Numbered from the stretch's first letter, positions 27,342 through 35,368 are shown. The stretch is DNA of 61,531 nt from an uncultured bacterium (GCA_937889645.1 CALBZE010000048.1:1-61531); one strand, 5' to 3'. The notes: generated by a model from the sequence alone, not told the origin. Made by a program: numbers and translations.

Positions 27342-27370
27342 TTGAGAACACAGCGCGAATCGCATATACT
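27342..27370 (+). promoter_or_regulatory. Promoter of the ffh-rpsP-rimM-trmD-rplS-rnhB operon
   Basis: TTGAGA (27342-27347) and TATACT (27365-27370) with exactly 17 bases between form the best sigma-70-like promoter in the window. The predicted start near 27377 gives a leader of about 33 bases to the ffh ATG at 27410. Confidence 0.75.
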
Positions 27371-27409
27371 TAAAGGCTTTGGATTGCCAACGGCAACACC
27401 ACGGACGCC

Positions 27410-28762
27410 ATGTTCGACGAACTCTCGGAAAAGCTGGACGGCGTACTGAGCCGCTTCAGGCAGCGCGGTCTGCTCACGGAGCCCATGATCAGGGAGGGGC
27501 TCCGCGAGATCCGGCGCGTGCTGCTCGAGGCGGACGTGCATTACCAGCTCACCCGGCATTTCCTCGCGAAGGTCGAGCAGCGCGCGCTGGGCGAGAAGGT
27601 GCTCAAGTCCGTGGCGCCGGGGCAGCAGATCGTCAAGATCGTCCATGACGAGCTGGTCTCGCTCCTGGGCGAGAAGCGCGAGGGGCTGAAGACCGCGCCG
27701 GTCGGGCCGACGGTGATCCTGCTGGCGGGGTTGCAGGGGTCGGGGAAGACGACGACGGCGGCGAAGCTGGCGAAGCGGCTGGCGCGGGAAGGGAAGAGCC
27801 CGCTGCTGGCGGCGCTGGACGTTTACCGTCCGGCGGCGATCGACCAGCTCGAGGCGCTTGGCCGGCAGATCAACGTCCCGGTCGTCGCGGACCGCGAGGA
27901 GCGCGACGTCGCGAAACTGGCCGTCCGTGCGCTGGAGCAGGCCAAGGCCGGGCGTCATCGCACGCTGATCCTGGACACCGCGGGTCGGCTCCAGATCGAC
28001 GAGGAGCTCATGGACGAGCTGCGCCGGGTCAAGGCCGCGGTGCAGCCGACGGAGGTGCTCCTCGTCGTCGACGCGATGATCGGGCAGGAGGCCGTCCGGA
28101 TCGCGGAGGGGTTCCACCAGGCGCTCGGCCTCACCGGCGTCATCCTGACCAAGATGGACGGCGACGCCCGGGGCGGCGCCGCGCTCTCGGTGCGCGGCGC
28201 GACGGGCGTGCCGATCAAGTTCATCGGGATCGGCGAGCGGCCCGACGGGCTCGACGTCTTCGACCCGTACCGCATGGCGGACCGGATCCTCCAGCGCGGC
28301 GACGTGGTCGGGCTGGTCGAGCGCGCGCAGCAGGCGTTCGACGAGGAGGAGGCTCGCCGGCTGGAGCGCAAGGTCGCGAAGGAGGGGAAGTTCGATCTGG
28401 AGGACTTCCTGGTCGCGATGCGCCAGCTCCAGAAGCTCGGCCCGCTCGAGGGGTTGCTCAAGATGATCCCGGGGGTCAATTCGCAGCTCCTGAAGCAGGC
28501 GAAGATCGACCCCAAGCGCATGAAGCACATCGAGGCGATCATTCTTTCGATGACGCCGCAGGAGCGGCAGCGGCCGGAGATCCTGAACGGGTCTCGCCGG
28601 GCGCGCATCGCCCGGGGGTCGGGACGCCCCGTCCAGGAAGTCAATCGTCTGCTGAATCAGTTCAAGGACATGCAGAAGCTGATGAAGCGGATGAAGGGGA
28701 TGGGGCTGGGCGGCCGGGGCGGCCGCATGCCGATGATGCCCCGCTTCCCGGGACTCGGCTGA
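27410..28762 (+). CDS. ffh: Signal recognition particle protein Ffh
   Basis: The GTPase of the signal recognition particle, which binds signal sequences and 4.5S RNA to target proteins to the membrane. The 450 residues show an N domain, a G domain with GLQGSGKTTTAAKLA near residue 108 and DTAGRLQIDEEL, and a Met-rich M domain (SMTPQERQRPEILNGSRR, RKIARGSG-like RARIARGSG). The Met/Gly-rich C-terminus is typical. It opens the translation operon. A 36-base gap leads to rpsP. Confidence 0.97.
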   Translation: MFDELSEKLDGVLSRFRQRGLLTEPMIREGLREIRRVLLEADVHYQLTRHFLAKVEQRALGEKVLKSVAPGQQIVKIVHDELVSLLGEKREGLKTAPVGPTVILLAGLQGSGKTTTAAKLAKRLAREGKSPLLAALDVYRPAAIDQLEALGRQINVPVVADREERDVAKLAVRALEQAKAGRHRTLILDTAGRLQIDEELMDELRRVKAAVQPTEVLLVVDAMIGQEAVRIAEGFHQALGLTGVILTKMDGDARGGAALSVRGATGVPIKFIGIGERPDGLDVFDPYRMADRILQRGDVVGLVERAQQAFDEEEARRLERKVAKEGKFDLEDFLVAMRQLQKLGPLEGLLKMIPGVNSQLLKQAKIDPKRMKHIEAIILSMTPQERQRPEILNGSRRARIARGSGRPVQEVNRLLNQFKDMQKLMKRMKGMGLGGRGGRMPMMPRFPGLG

Positions 28763-28797
28763 CAGATCCCCGAATCGGAACCAGAACGAGAGACGCC

Positions 28798-29343
28798 ATG
28801 CCTGTACGAATTCGCCTCCGGCGCATCGGCCGGAAGAAGCAGCCCAGCTACCGCATCGTCGTGGCCGAGGGGCAGGCGCCCCGCGGCGGCGTGTACGTGG
28901 ACAACGTCGGGTTCTACAACCCGCGGCGCGATCCGATCGAGCTGAAGATCGACCTGGCCAAGGTCGAGTACTGGGTCGCGCGCGGCGCCCAGGTCACGCC
29001 GACGGTGGAGTCGCTGATCCGCAAGGTGCGTCGGGGCGAGGGCGAGGTGATCGGCGCGGCGCCGGCCGTCGAGGAGAAGAAGGAGGAGGCCGCGCCGGCC
29101 AAGAAGGCGGCCCGCAAGCCGGCGGCGAAGAAGACGAAGTCGGCGAAGGCCACGGCCGCGGAGGCGGCTGAAGCGCCGGCCGCCGAGGAGGCTCCGGAAG
29201 CGCCGGCGACCGAGGCTGCCGTGGAGGCTCCGGCCGCCGAGGCTCCTGCCGAGGAAGCGGCGCCCGAGGCCAAGGCCGAGGAGGCGCCCGAGGCCGTTGC
29301 GGAGTCCGCCGAGTCCGAGGCGGCCGAAGAGTCGAAGGAGTGA
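28798..29343 (+). CDS. rpsP: 30S ribosomal protein S16 with a long Ala/Glu-rich tail
   Basis: The first 82 or so residues are ordinary bacterial S16 (MPVRIRLRRIGRKKQPSYRI ... VGFYNPRRDP). The protein then runs on for about 100 further residues made almost only of Ala, Glu, Pro and Lys. A Lys/Ala-rich part (APAKKAARKPAAKKTK) is followed by an acidic Ala/Pro/Glu part. Most bacteria have an S16 of 80-90 residues. The tail is in frame, uses the same high-GC codons and ends five bases before rimM, so it is not an assembly artefact in appearance. It is probably disordered. Confidence 0.95.
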   Translation: MPVRIRLRRIGRKKQPSYRIVVAEGQAPRGGVYVDNVGFYNPRRDPIELKIDLAKVEYWVARGAQVTPTVESLIRKVRRGEGEVIGAAPAVEEKKEEAAPAKKAARKPAAKKTKSAKATAAEAAEAPAAEEAPEAPATEAAVEAPAAEAPAEEAAPEAKAEEAPEAVAESAESEAAEESKE

Positions 29344-29349
29344 GGCGAC

Positions 29350-29967
29350 GTGGCCGCGCACGGCGAGGATGAATCCCGCGCGGCGCGGCGCGATCCGGCC
29401 GAGCTGGGTGGGGCGGACGACGGGCCCGCCCCGGCGGACGAGCCCGAGCATCTCATCGTCGGTCACGTTGCGAGAGCGCACGGGATCCGGGGCGAGGTGC
29501 TCGTCTCGCCGTTGACGGACGAGGTCGACGACGTCTACGCGCCCGGCCGGGAACTGACGCTCGGGGACGAAGACGGCGAACTGGACGCGGATGCGCCCGC
29601 GCTCGTCGTCCAGCGGTCCCGGCCCTACAGGAACGGGTTGCTTGTCAAGTTCGAGGGGTACGACGACCGTACCTCGGTCGAACCGCTCGCGCACCGGTAC
29701 CTGCTGGCGCCGATCGAGAGCCTGCGCCCGCTCGAGGAGGGAGAGGTCTTCTACCACCAGCTCCTCGGGTGCGAGGTGGTGACGGTCGACGGCGAGGTCG
29801 TCGGCAGGGTGCGCGAGGTGTACGACGCCGAGCCGGCCGATCTGCTCGACGTGAAAGGGGAGGGCCGGTCGGTCCTGATCCCCTTCGTCGAGAGGATCGT
29901 GGAAGAGGTCGACGTGGAGGCCGGCAGGATCGTGATCAATCCGCCGCCGGGTCTGCTCGACCTGTAG
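29350..29967 (+). CDS. rimM: 16S rRNA processing protein RimM
   Basis: Assembly factor for the 30S head, binding S19 and pre-16S rRNA. The 205-residue protein has an acidic N-terminal extension of about 33 residues. The RimM domain follows (LIVGHVARAHGIRGEVLVSPLTD) with a linker, and then a PRC-barrel (FYHQLLGCEVVTVDGEVVG ... VLIPFVERIVEEVD). The start is GTG at 29350, six bases after the rpsP stop. The position between rpsP and trmD is the standard order. Confidence 0.95.
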   Translation: MAAHGEDESRAARRDPAELGGADDGPAPADEPEHLIVGHVARAHGIRGEVLVSPLTDEVDDVYAPGRELTLGDEDGELDADAPALVVQRSRPYRNGLLVKFEGYDDRTSVEPLAHRYLLAPIESLRPLEEGEVFYHQLLGCEVVTVDGEVVGRVREVYDAEPADLLDVKGEGRSVLIPFVERIVEEVDVEAGRIVINPPPGLLDL

Positions 29968-29976
29968 GCTGAGCGG

Positions 29977-30681
29977 ATGCGGATCAACATCGTCACGATC
30001 TTCCCGGATTTCTTCACGGGGCCGCTTTCGCTGAGCATCCCGGGGCGGGCGGCGCGGGCCGGGCTGGTGGAGTTCCGCGTGATCGACCTGCGGGACTACA
30101 CGCACGACCGGCACCGGACGGTCGACGACGAGCCGTATGGCGGCGGCACCGGGATGGTGATGAAGCCGGAGCCGTTCTTCGAGGCGATCGACGCGCTCCA
30201 GCCGAAGGGGCCGATCCTCCTGATGTCGGCCCGGGGGAAGCGTTTCGAGCACGAGGACGCGGTCCGCTTCTCGGTCGAGGAGGAGCTGACGCTCCTCTGC
30301 GGGCATTACAAGGACGTAGACCAGCGCGTCGCCGACCATCTGGCGACCGAGGAGATCTCGCTCGGCGACTTCGTCCTGAGCGGCGGCGAGTACGCGGCGC
30401 TGGCGATCGCCGACGCGGTGGTCAGGCTCCTCCCCGGAGCGCTGGGGACGCACGAGTCGGCTGCGACGGACTCGTTCTACGACGAGGCGCTGCTCAGCCC
30501 GCCGTCGTACACGCGGCCGGCGGAGTACCGGGGATACGCGGTGCCGGAGGTGCTGCTCTCCGGCGATCACGCCCGAATCGCGGCGTGGCGCCGCGAGCAG
30601 GCGGAGCGGTTGACGCGCGAGCGTCGCCCGGATCTTTGGGAGAAACACATTCGGATGATCGGAGGGACTGCGGAGGGCTGA
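29977..30681 (+). CDS. trmD: tRNA (guanine-N1)-methyltransferase
   Basis: Methylates G37 of tRNAs reading CNN codons, preventing frameshifts. A SPOUT-fold enzyme of 234 residues that starts MRINIVTIFPDFF and shows PYGGGTGMVMKPEP plus the knot region LGDFVLSGGEYAALAIAD. The ATG is nine bases after the rimM stop. Confidence 0.97.
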   Translation: MRINIVTIFPDFFTGPLSLSIPGRAARAGLVEFRVIDLRDYTHDRHRTVDDEPYGGGTGMVMKPEPFFEAIDALQPKGPILLMSARGKRFEHEDAVRFSVEEELTLLCGHYKDVDQRVADHLATEEISLGDFVLSGGEYAALAIADAVVRLLPGALGTHESAATDSFYDEALLSPPSYTRPAEYRGYAVPEVLLSGDHARIAAWRREQAERLTRERRPDLWEKHIRMIGGTAEG

Positions 30682-30722
30682 GCGACCGCTCGCCGTCCGG
30701 CAGACACGTTCAGGAGGCCAAG

Positions 30723-31070
30723 ATGGACATTTTGAACGAAGTGACGCGGAATCAGATCCGGGACGACATCCCGGATTTCGCGCCGGGTGACACGCTGCGC
30801 GTGAACGTTCGTGTGCGCGAGGGCGACAAGGAGCGGATCCAGGTCTTCGAGGGTGTCTGCATCGCTCGCAAGGGCGGCCAGATCAACGAGACCTTCACGG
30901 TGCGCAAGATCTCGAACGGCGTGGGCGTCGAGCGCGTCTTCCCGCTGCACTCGCCCATCGTCGAGAAGATCACCGTCGTCCGTCGCGGGAAGGTCCGCCG
31001 GGCGAAGCTCTACTACCTGCGCTCTCTCCGCGGCAAGGCTGCGCGCATCCGGGAACGGCATCAGGGCTGA
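30723..31070 (+). CDS. rplS: 50S ribosomal protein L19
   Basis: A 115-residue protein of the 30S-50S interface. It has the conserved ERIQVFEGVCIARKG and VGVERVFPLHSPIVEKI blocks and the basic C-terminal KLYYLRSLRGKAARIRER. The ATG at 30723 has a strong AGGAGG site six bases upstream. An upstream in-frame start would extend into trmD and is not conserved. Confidence 0.97.
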   Translation: MDILNEVTRNQIRDDIPDFAPGDTLRVNVRVREGDKERIQVFEGVCIARKGGQINETFTVRKISNGVGVERVFPLHSPIVEKITVVRRGKVRRAKLYYLRSLRGKAARIRERHQG

Positions 31071-31084
31071 TCGCCGCACGACTC

Positions 31085-31756
31085 GTGGCACGGAACGCAC
31101 GAGGCGGAAGGAGCGGAGCGCGGCGGGACCCCGGGGCAGGGGATTCCGCCGCGCTCTTGGCTCTCGAGCAGGAGTTCTGGGCCCGAGGGTTGAAGTACGT
31201 GGCCGGCGTCGACGAGGCCGGCCGCGGCCCGTTCGCCGGCCCCGTCCTCGCCGCGGCGGTCATCCTCCCGCCGGGGCTCGTCATCCCCGGCGTCGACGAC
31301 TCCAAGCGCCTCCAGCCCTCCGTCCGCGAGCGGCTCGTAGAGGAGATCAGACGGCAGGCGCTCGCCTGCGCCGTCGGCGCCGCCAGCGCCCGCGAGGTCG
31401 ACCGTCTCAACATCCTGCGCGCTACGCACCTCGCCATGCGGCGCGCGATCGATCGCCTCCCGATCCGGCCCGACCACGTCATCGTCGACGGACTCCCCGT
31501 ACCGATCCTGGGCGAAGCGCAGACGGCGGTCGTCGAGGGCGACCGCCGCGTGCACAGCGTCGCCTGCGCCTCGATCCTCGCCAAGGTCACCAGGGACCGG
31601 CTCATGCAACGCCTCGCGCGACGCTACCCGGCCTACGGCTGGGAGCGGAACGCAGGGTACGGCACGCCCGAGCACCGAGACGCACTCGCCCGCTTGGGCC
31701 CGACCCCGCACCACCGCCGCTCCTTCGCGCCCGTACAGCTCACGCTGGAGTTCTGA
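31085..31756 (+). CDS. rnhB: Ribonuclease HII
   Basis: Removes single ribonucleotides from DNA. The 223-residue protein has the N-terminal catalytic pair in VAGVDEAGRGPFAGPV, then DDSKRL, VIVDG and ASILAKVTRDRLM. An N-terminal extension of about 35 residues precedes the core. The start is GTG at 31085, 14 bases after rplS, completing the operon in the order often seen in bacteria. Four 18-base tandem repeats begin at the stop codon. Confidence 0.95.
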   Translation: MARNARGGRSGARRDPGAGDSAALLALEQEFWARGLKYVAGVDEAGRGPFAGPVLAAAVILPPGLVIPGVDDSKRLQPSVRERLVEEIRRQALACAVGAASAREVDRLNILRATHLAMRRAIDRLPIRPDHVIVDGLPVPILGEAQTAVVEGDRRVHSVACASILAKVTRDRLMQRLARRYPAYGWERNAGYGTPEHRDALARLGPTPHHRRSFAPVQLTLEF

Positions 31757-31825
31757 GCGGTAGGCGACGCCTTGGCCGGAGGCGGCATCTGAGCGGGAAG
31801 CGGCGCCTGAACGGAGGGCGACGCC
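31754..31825. repeat. Four tandem copies of an 18-base repeat at the rnhB stop
   Basis: Units at 31754-31771, 31772-31789, 31790-31807 and 31808-31825 follow each other without gaps. Units 1, 3 and 4 share TGARCGGNRRGCGRCGCC; unit 2 is degenerate. The first unit starts with the rnhB stop codon, and units 3 and 4 also begin with TGA in the same frame. Confidence 0.75.
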
Positions 31826-31978
31826 GCGCACCGCTCGCATGCGCGGCCTGGGGCCGCGTCAGGCGCCGACCCTCCGGCCCGATCCGTGCGATGCCTCCCA
31901 CGCGGCCGGCACCCGTCCGGCCCGCGCCCGCGACGTCCGCGGGCGACGAAGTGCGCGAACGTTCGCCGGATCCGCACC

Positions 31979-32407
31979 GTGCACACGGAACGCCTCGAGA
32001 ACCTCAACCCGCTCTGGGTCGGCGCCGGCTGGCTCGTGGCCGCGGCAGCGACGTCGCTCGTCGCGCTCGTCCTCGCGGCGCTCGGACTCGCAGACCCCGG
32101 GCCGGACGGCGGTGCGGGGGCGGGCGAGATCGTCGCCGTCGCCCTCGGGTTCTGGATCGGCGGCCTGTTCACCGGGTTCCGCGCGCTACGCGCGCCGATC
32201 CTCCACGGGATCGCCATCGGCCTGACGTCGTTGGTCGTCTGGTTCGTGGTCAACCTGTTCGCGCTGGCCTTCCCGACGCTCCGCTGGGAAGGCCTCTCGC
32301 CGCTATTGACCGCCGCGCTAATATTGGTTCAGATGACGACGGCCGTGGCCGGCGCTTGGGTCGGGCATCGGATCGCGCTGCGTGGCGGCGCGGAACTGCG
32401 CGAATAG
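31979..32407 (+). CDS. Hypothetical four-helix membrane protein
   Basis: A 142-residue protein with four hydrophobic segments: LWVGAGWLVAAAATSLVALVLA, IVAVALGFWIGGLFTGF, ILHGIAIGLTSLVVWFVVNLF and LLTAALILVQMTTAVAGAWVG. The spacing resembles small TIGR04086/YrzE-type membrane proteins. The start is probably GTG at 31979 (VHTERLEN); an in-frame ATG at 31886 would add 31 Arg/Pro-rich residues that look non-coding. It lies between rnhB and the tRNA-Lys promoter. The function is unknown. Confidence 0.7.
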   Translation: MHTERLENLNPLWVGAGWLVAAAATSLVALVLAALGLADPGPDGGAGAGEIVAVALGFWIGGLFTGFRALRAPILHGIAIGLTSLVVWFVVNLFALAFPTLRWEGLSPLLTAALILVQMTTAVAGAWVGHRIALRGGAELRE

Positions 32408-32452
32408 GCGAAGTCATCCGCGCACCGCGCCGGCCGGAACGCCTCCGATTGG

Positions 32453-32481
32453 TTGAACTCGAGGCCGGAATGCGCTAAATT
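32453..32481 (+). promoter_or_regulatory. Promoter of tRNA-Lys
   Basis: TTGAAC (32453-32458) and TAAATT (32476-32481) are separated by exactly 17 bases, and the predicted start lies about 20 bases before the tRNA. This is a good match for a stable-RNA promoter in GC-rich DNA. Confidence 0.7.
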
Positions 32482-32507
32482 CAATAGCTTGCGCAATTCA
32501 GAGCACC

Positions 32508-32580
32508 GGGCCGGTAGCTCAGCTGGCAGAGCAGCGGACTTTTAATCCGAAGCGCGTGGGTTCGAGCCCCACCCGGCCCA
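32508..32580 (+). tRNA. tRNA-Lys (anticodon UUU)
   Basis: The 73-base cloverleaf has acceptor arms GGGCCGG (32508-32514) and CCGGCCC (32573-32579) with discriminator A at 32580. The D stem is GCTC/GAGC, the anticodon loop is CTTTTAA with TTT as anticodon, and the T arm is GTGGG-TTCGAGC-CCCAC. The first anticodon-stem pair is a G-A mismatch, which is tolerated. The 3' CCA is not encoded. Confidence 0.97.
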
Positions 32581-32639
32581 TGAGGCGTTGCCGTGTATCG
32601 ACGCGGCCGCCAGGGCACGATCTCGGCACCGTCGGCGTC

Positions 32640-32684
32640 ACGCGCCCGGAACGGCAACAAGGCCGTTCCGGGCGCGTCACATTT
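32640..32684 (+). terminator. Terminator of tRNA-Lys
   Basis: A perfect 15-base-pair stem (32640-32654 with 32663-32677, loop of eight) is followed by CACATTTT. It lies 60 bases after the tRNA, so promoter, tRNA and terminator form a single-gene unit. Confidence 0.8.
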
Positions 32685-32780
32685 TGGGCGTGCTCCCATG
32701 TCGCGATCGAGCGCGGGTGCGGATGTGGGGTGGTGGAGCCCGTTCGTCGCAGAGGTCAACGTAGACCTGGAGGTGACGCG

Positions 32781-33368
32781 ATGATCTGCGCGCGAGGAGT
32801 CCTGCTGGCTGCGAGCGCCCTGGGATTCGCACTGCTCGGGTCCTGCACGGCCCGGGCGCAGGCGCCCGACGCCTTCGGCGAGGTGATCGTGGAGTTCGGC
32901 GCGTCCGGGGTGCGGGAGGTCCGGAGCGCCTTCCCGGACATTGCGTCAGTGTCCGCGCCGGTCGTGGCCTGGCTCGCGGAGGACGGCTCCATTTCGCTGG
33001 CTGTCGAGGAGACGACGCCGGCCGGGGTGGTGCTGGCGGCCCAGGCCGGGCTCGCGGGGCACGGCGTCGGCAGCGTCCGAATGGTTTCGGCGTCGGACCA
33101 GGCCGACACGGGCGTGCAGGTCCTTCCATCCGGTACCGTGGTCGTCACGGTCCGCAGCGCGGCCGGCGGCGCGTTCAGCCCGAGCCCCCATCGCCTTCCG
33201 CCACCTCACTCCGGTCTCGTTCGCCCACCCCAGTGCCGTCGTCTGGCGTACTCCCGGCGGAAGCGACGCGCCCGGGCCCGGCGTCGTGGGCCGGCCTCGC
33301 GCCGCTCCTGCTCGTGGATCAGCCGCTCGCGGCGGAGCGCCTCGTCGGGCGGGAGGTGGGTGTCGTAA
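32781..33368 (+). CDS. Secreted hypothetical protein, 3' end uncertain
   Basis: It begins at ATG 32781 with an excellent GGAGGTGA ribosome site seven bases upstream and a clear signal peptide (MICARGVLLAASALGFALLG, likely cleavage after ARAQA). Residues 25-130 look like a genuine secreted beta-rich domain (GEVIVEFGASGVREVRSAFP). After about residue 135 the frame becomes Arg/Pro/Ser-rich and loses protein-like character. It also overlaps the opposite-strand gene by 163 bases. A frameshift near 33165-33190 or an in vivo truncation is possible. The total length as read is 195 residues. No family is recognised. Confidence 0.55.
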   Translation: MICARGVLLAASALGFALLGSCTARAQAPDAFGEVIVEFGASGVREVRSAFPDIASVSAPVVAWLAEDGSISLAVEETTPAGVVLAAQAGLAGHGVGSVRMVSASDQADTGVQVLPSGTVVVTVRSAAGGAFSPSPHRLPPPHSGLVRPPQCRRLAYSRRKRRARARRRGPASRRSCSWISRSRRSASSGGRWVS

Positions 33369-33646
33369 GCCTCGTCGTATGGGCTCGGGCCGTAGAGGGC
33401 GAAGGGAGACGGGCCGCCGCCCTCGAGGCCGTAGAGGGCGCCGCCGCCCCACGACACGGGCGGGTAGAGGCCGCCCCAGGGGTCCGGGATCGGCTCCGGG
33501 GACTGGAATTCCCGATCGTACTCACGATCGGCATAACTTCGACGCCGATCCATCCACCTCCGCGGCCTTGCCCGTCGCCGGCCGCGTCCACGGTACTTCC
33601 AGTCGTATCGTGACTCTCGATGGGTGCGTCGTCTACTCGGTCGCAA
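33206..33646 (-). CDS. Tyr/Arg/Asp-rich hypothetical protein
   Basis: A 146-residue protein rich in Arg, Tyr, Asp, Pro and Gly: an early basic part (RYDWKYRGRGRRR), then RSYADREYDREFQSPEP, WGGLYPPVSWGGGALYGLEG, and a charged tail ending HWGGRTRPE. It is probably disordered. Such small basic Tyr/Arg/Gly-rich proteins occur beside stress genes, but I cannot name a family. TTG at 33646 is chosen because GGAGG lies five bases upstream; the first ATG (33553) would remove the first 31 residues. It is convergent with the secreted protein gene. Confidence 0.5.
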   Translation of the reverse strand: MRPSRRRTHRESRYDWKYRGRGRRRARPRRWMDRRRSYADREYDREFQSPEPIPDPWGGLYPPVSWGGGALYGLEGGGPSPFALYGPSPYDEAYDTHLPPDEALRRERLIHEQERREAGPRRRARARRFRREYARRRHWGGRTRPE

Positions 33647-33886
33647 GGGATCCTCCACCGGCGATCGTGACAGGGCGATTGGTGGCAGGTCGCGTGCCGG
33701 GGGCTCGCGGCGACGCGCCGGTGCTTCGCGCGGCCGGCGCGACCACGCTTCGCACGCCGGAGGGCACCGGCCGTGCAACGCGGGCGCGTCCGGCGCGCGG
33801 AACGCCGGTTGCAGTGGCGACCGCCGAGGCGCGCCGCGCGGGCCTTGCGCGGCACGGATCCCGGGGACGGTGAGCAGGAGGACGAC

Positions 33887-34765
33887 ATGGAGGGGCGCTC
33901 CACGCCGACGGAAACCGAGCTGGTCGCGGAGTTGAACGACCTGCTGCAGCTCGACCACGACGCCGTGCAGGCGTACACGATCGCGATCGACAACATCGAG
34001 TCCGAGACGCTGCGGAGCGCGCTCATGGAGTTCCGCGGCGATCACGAGCGGCACATCTCGGAGCTCACGCGGCTGATCCGGCAGAACGGCGGGATGCCGA
34101 TCGATCTCGCGCACCTCCCGACGGGCGCGTTCAAGGCCGCGGTGCAGAAGATCGGCGCCATGGACGGCGACAAGGGGATCCTGCTGGCGTTCAAGGCGAA
34201 CGAGCGGCAGAGCCGGGACAAGTACCGGCGCGCCGCGGAGACGATGGGCCACCCGCAGGAGGTGTCCGAGGTGCTGCGTCGCAACGCGGCCGATGAGGAG
34301 CGCCACTACGACTGGGCGTCGACCACGCTGGAGTCGATGGGCGTGGGGGACGAGACGCTCATCGGCAAAGCGGAGGGCGCGTTCGAGCGGGCGCACGAGA
34401 AGATGGCGGACGCGATCGAGGGCGCGGAGCGTCGTGTCATGGAGCGGGCCGAGGCCGGCCGCCGCGCGATCAAGGAGGCGCCGGATCGGATGCGTTCGAC
34501 GGCGGGGAGCGGGCTGGGCGCCGCGGCGAGCGCGATCGATCGGGCGGGGGACTGGGTCGAATCGCGCGATGGCGCGGTCGGCGACCGGGTCGGCTCGATG
34601 GCGCACACGTTGGCCGATTCGCTCGAGAACGCCGCCGGCTACGTCCGTTCGACGGACTTCAGGGAGATGCGCACGGACCTGGAGGAGCAGATCCGCGTTC
34701 ACCCGCTGCGCGCCGCGCTCATCGCGGTTGGCGCAGGGTTCATTCTGGGAAGGATCCTGCGGTGA
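33887..34765 (+). CDS. Ferritin-like DUF2383 protein fused to a membrane-anchored helical tail
   Basis: A 292-residue protein in two parts. Residues 8-148 are a ferritin-like four-helix region of the PA2169/DUF2383 type (DLLQLDHDAVQAYTIAIDNIE, FRGDHERHISELTRLI, DEERHYDWASTTLE), with several His and Glu that could bind metal. A long amphipathic helical stretch follows. The last 23 residues, RVHPLRAALIAVGAGFILGR and onwards, resemble the C-terminal anchor of ElaB/YqjD (DUF883) ribosome-associated membrane proteins. ATG at 33887 with GCAGGAGG upstream. The role is unknown; stress storage or membrane tethering is inference. Confidence 0.75.
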   Translation: MEGRSTPTETELVAELNDLLQLDHDAVQAYTIAIDNIESETLRSALMEFRGDHERHISELTRLIRQNGGMPIDLAHLPTGAFKAAVQKIGAMDGDKGILLAFKANERQSRDKYRRAAETMGHPQEVSEVLRRNAADEERHYDWASTTLESMGVGDETLIGKAEGAFERAHEKMADAIEGAERRVMERAEAGRRAIKEAPDRMRSTAGSGLGAAASAIDRAGDWVESRDGAVGDRVGSMAHTLADSLENAAGYVRSTDFREMRTDLEEQIRVHPLRAALIAVGAGFILGRILR

Positions 34766-34839
34766 GAGCGCACCGGGGGCGCTGAAATCGATCCGGGGGC
34801 GCGGCGGGAAGGGTGACGCCCGCGCCCCCGGTCTACACG

Positions 34840-35271
34840 TCAATCCTCGATCAGCTCGCCCAGCTCCGCCGGCGTCTGGCCGTTGAGGAGCGCGGCGATC
34901 ACCTCTCGTGCGTACGCCTCGGGGTCCTGCTTGCGGTCCGGTCCACGGATGTGCGCAAGGATCAAGCGCTCCCCGTTGGCGCACTCCAATCCGATGTAGG
35001 CGGAAGGGAAGACCTCGGTCTCGCCGATTTCCGACTCGACCTGGTGCGGGATGCCGGCCACGCCCAGCCGGGCGTCGCCGCTCGAGAGCGCGGCTTCGAC
35101 GCGATCCCACGTCTCGTCGAGCGGGAACGAGGTGGCGGCGAGGATCGTCGGGAGCCCACCGATGATGAGGCCGACGTCGAGCTGCACCTCGGCTTCGCGG
35201 TCGAGGACGTTGGCACTGTGGAGGACCGGAAACGGTCCGGCAAGGAATACGGGAATCGCCGATGGATCCAT
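34840..35271 (-). CDS. Hypothetical protein
   Basis: A 143-residue cytoplasmic protein with no recognised family. It reads as a real protein: LDVGLIIGGLPTILAATSFPLDETWDRVEAAL, then GIPHQVESEIGETEVFPSAYIGLEC, LILAHIRGPDRKQDPEAYAREVIAALL and an acidic end. Predicted alpha/beta content is high and there is no signal peptide or membrane segment. The ATG is at 35271. It lies between the ferritin-like gene and an alpha/beta hydrolase on the same strand. Confidence 0.65.
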   Translation of the reverse strand: MDPSAIPVFLAGPFPVLHSANVLDREAEVQLDVGLIIGGLPTILAATSFPLDETWDRVEAALSSGDARLGVAGIPHQVESEIGETEVFPSAYIGLECANGERLILAHIRGPDRKQDPEAYAREVIAALLNGQTPAELGELIED

Positions 35272-35368
35272 GCGCTGGCCACCCGATGCGCCTCGCCCTC
35301 GCGGCGAGCGGTCACAGTTGGAATTTTTCCGCGTTGGTTAGAGGATACCCGATCCGGACAGCATGGTT

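Noticed and set aside
31955..31966. Palindrome GCGAACGTTCGC as a LexA (SOS) box
   Set aside because: The known CGAAC-N4-GTTCG box needs a four-base spacer between half sites, which is absent. No SOS gene follows.
32481..32759. A 92-codon minus-strand open frame ending GPGGARTHALRIKSPLLCQLSYRPG
   Set aside because: This is the reverse reading of the tRNA-Lys gene and its terminator, a common false gene.
33624..33935. A plus-strand open frame in the gap before the ferritin-like gene
   Set aside because: It is very Arg/Gly/Ala-rich, has no ribosome site, and overlaps the start of the ferritin-like gene in another frame.
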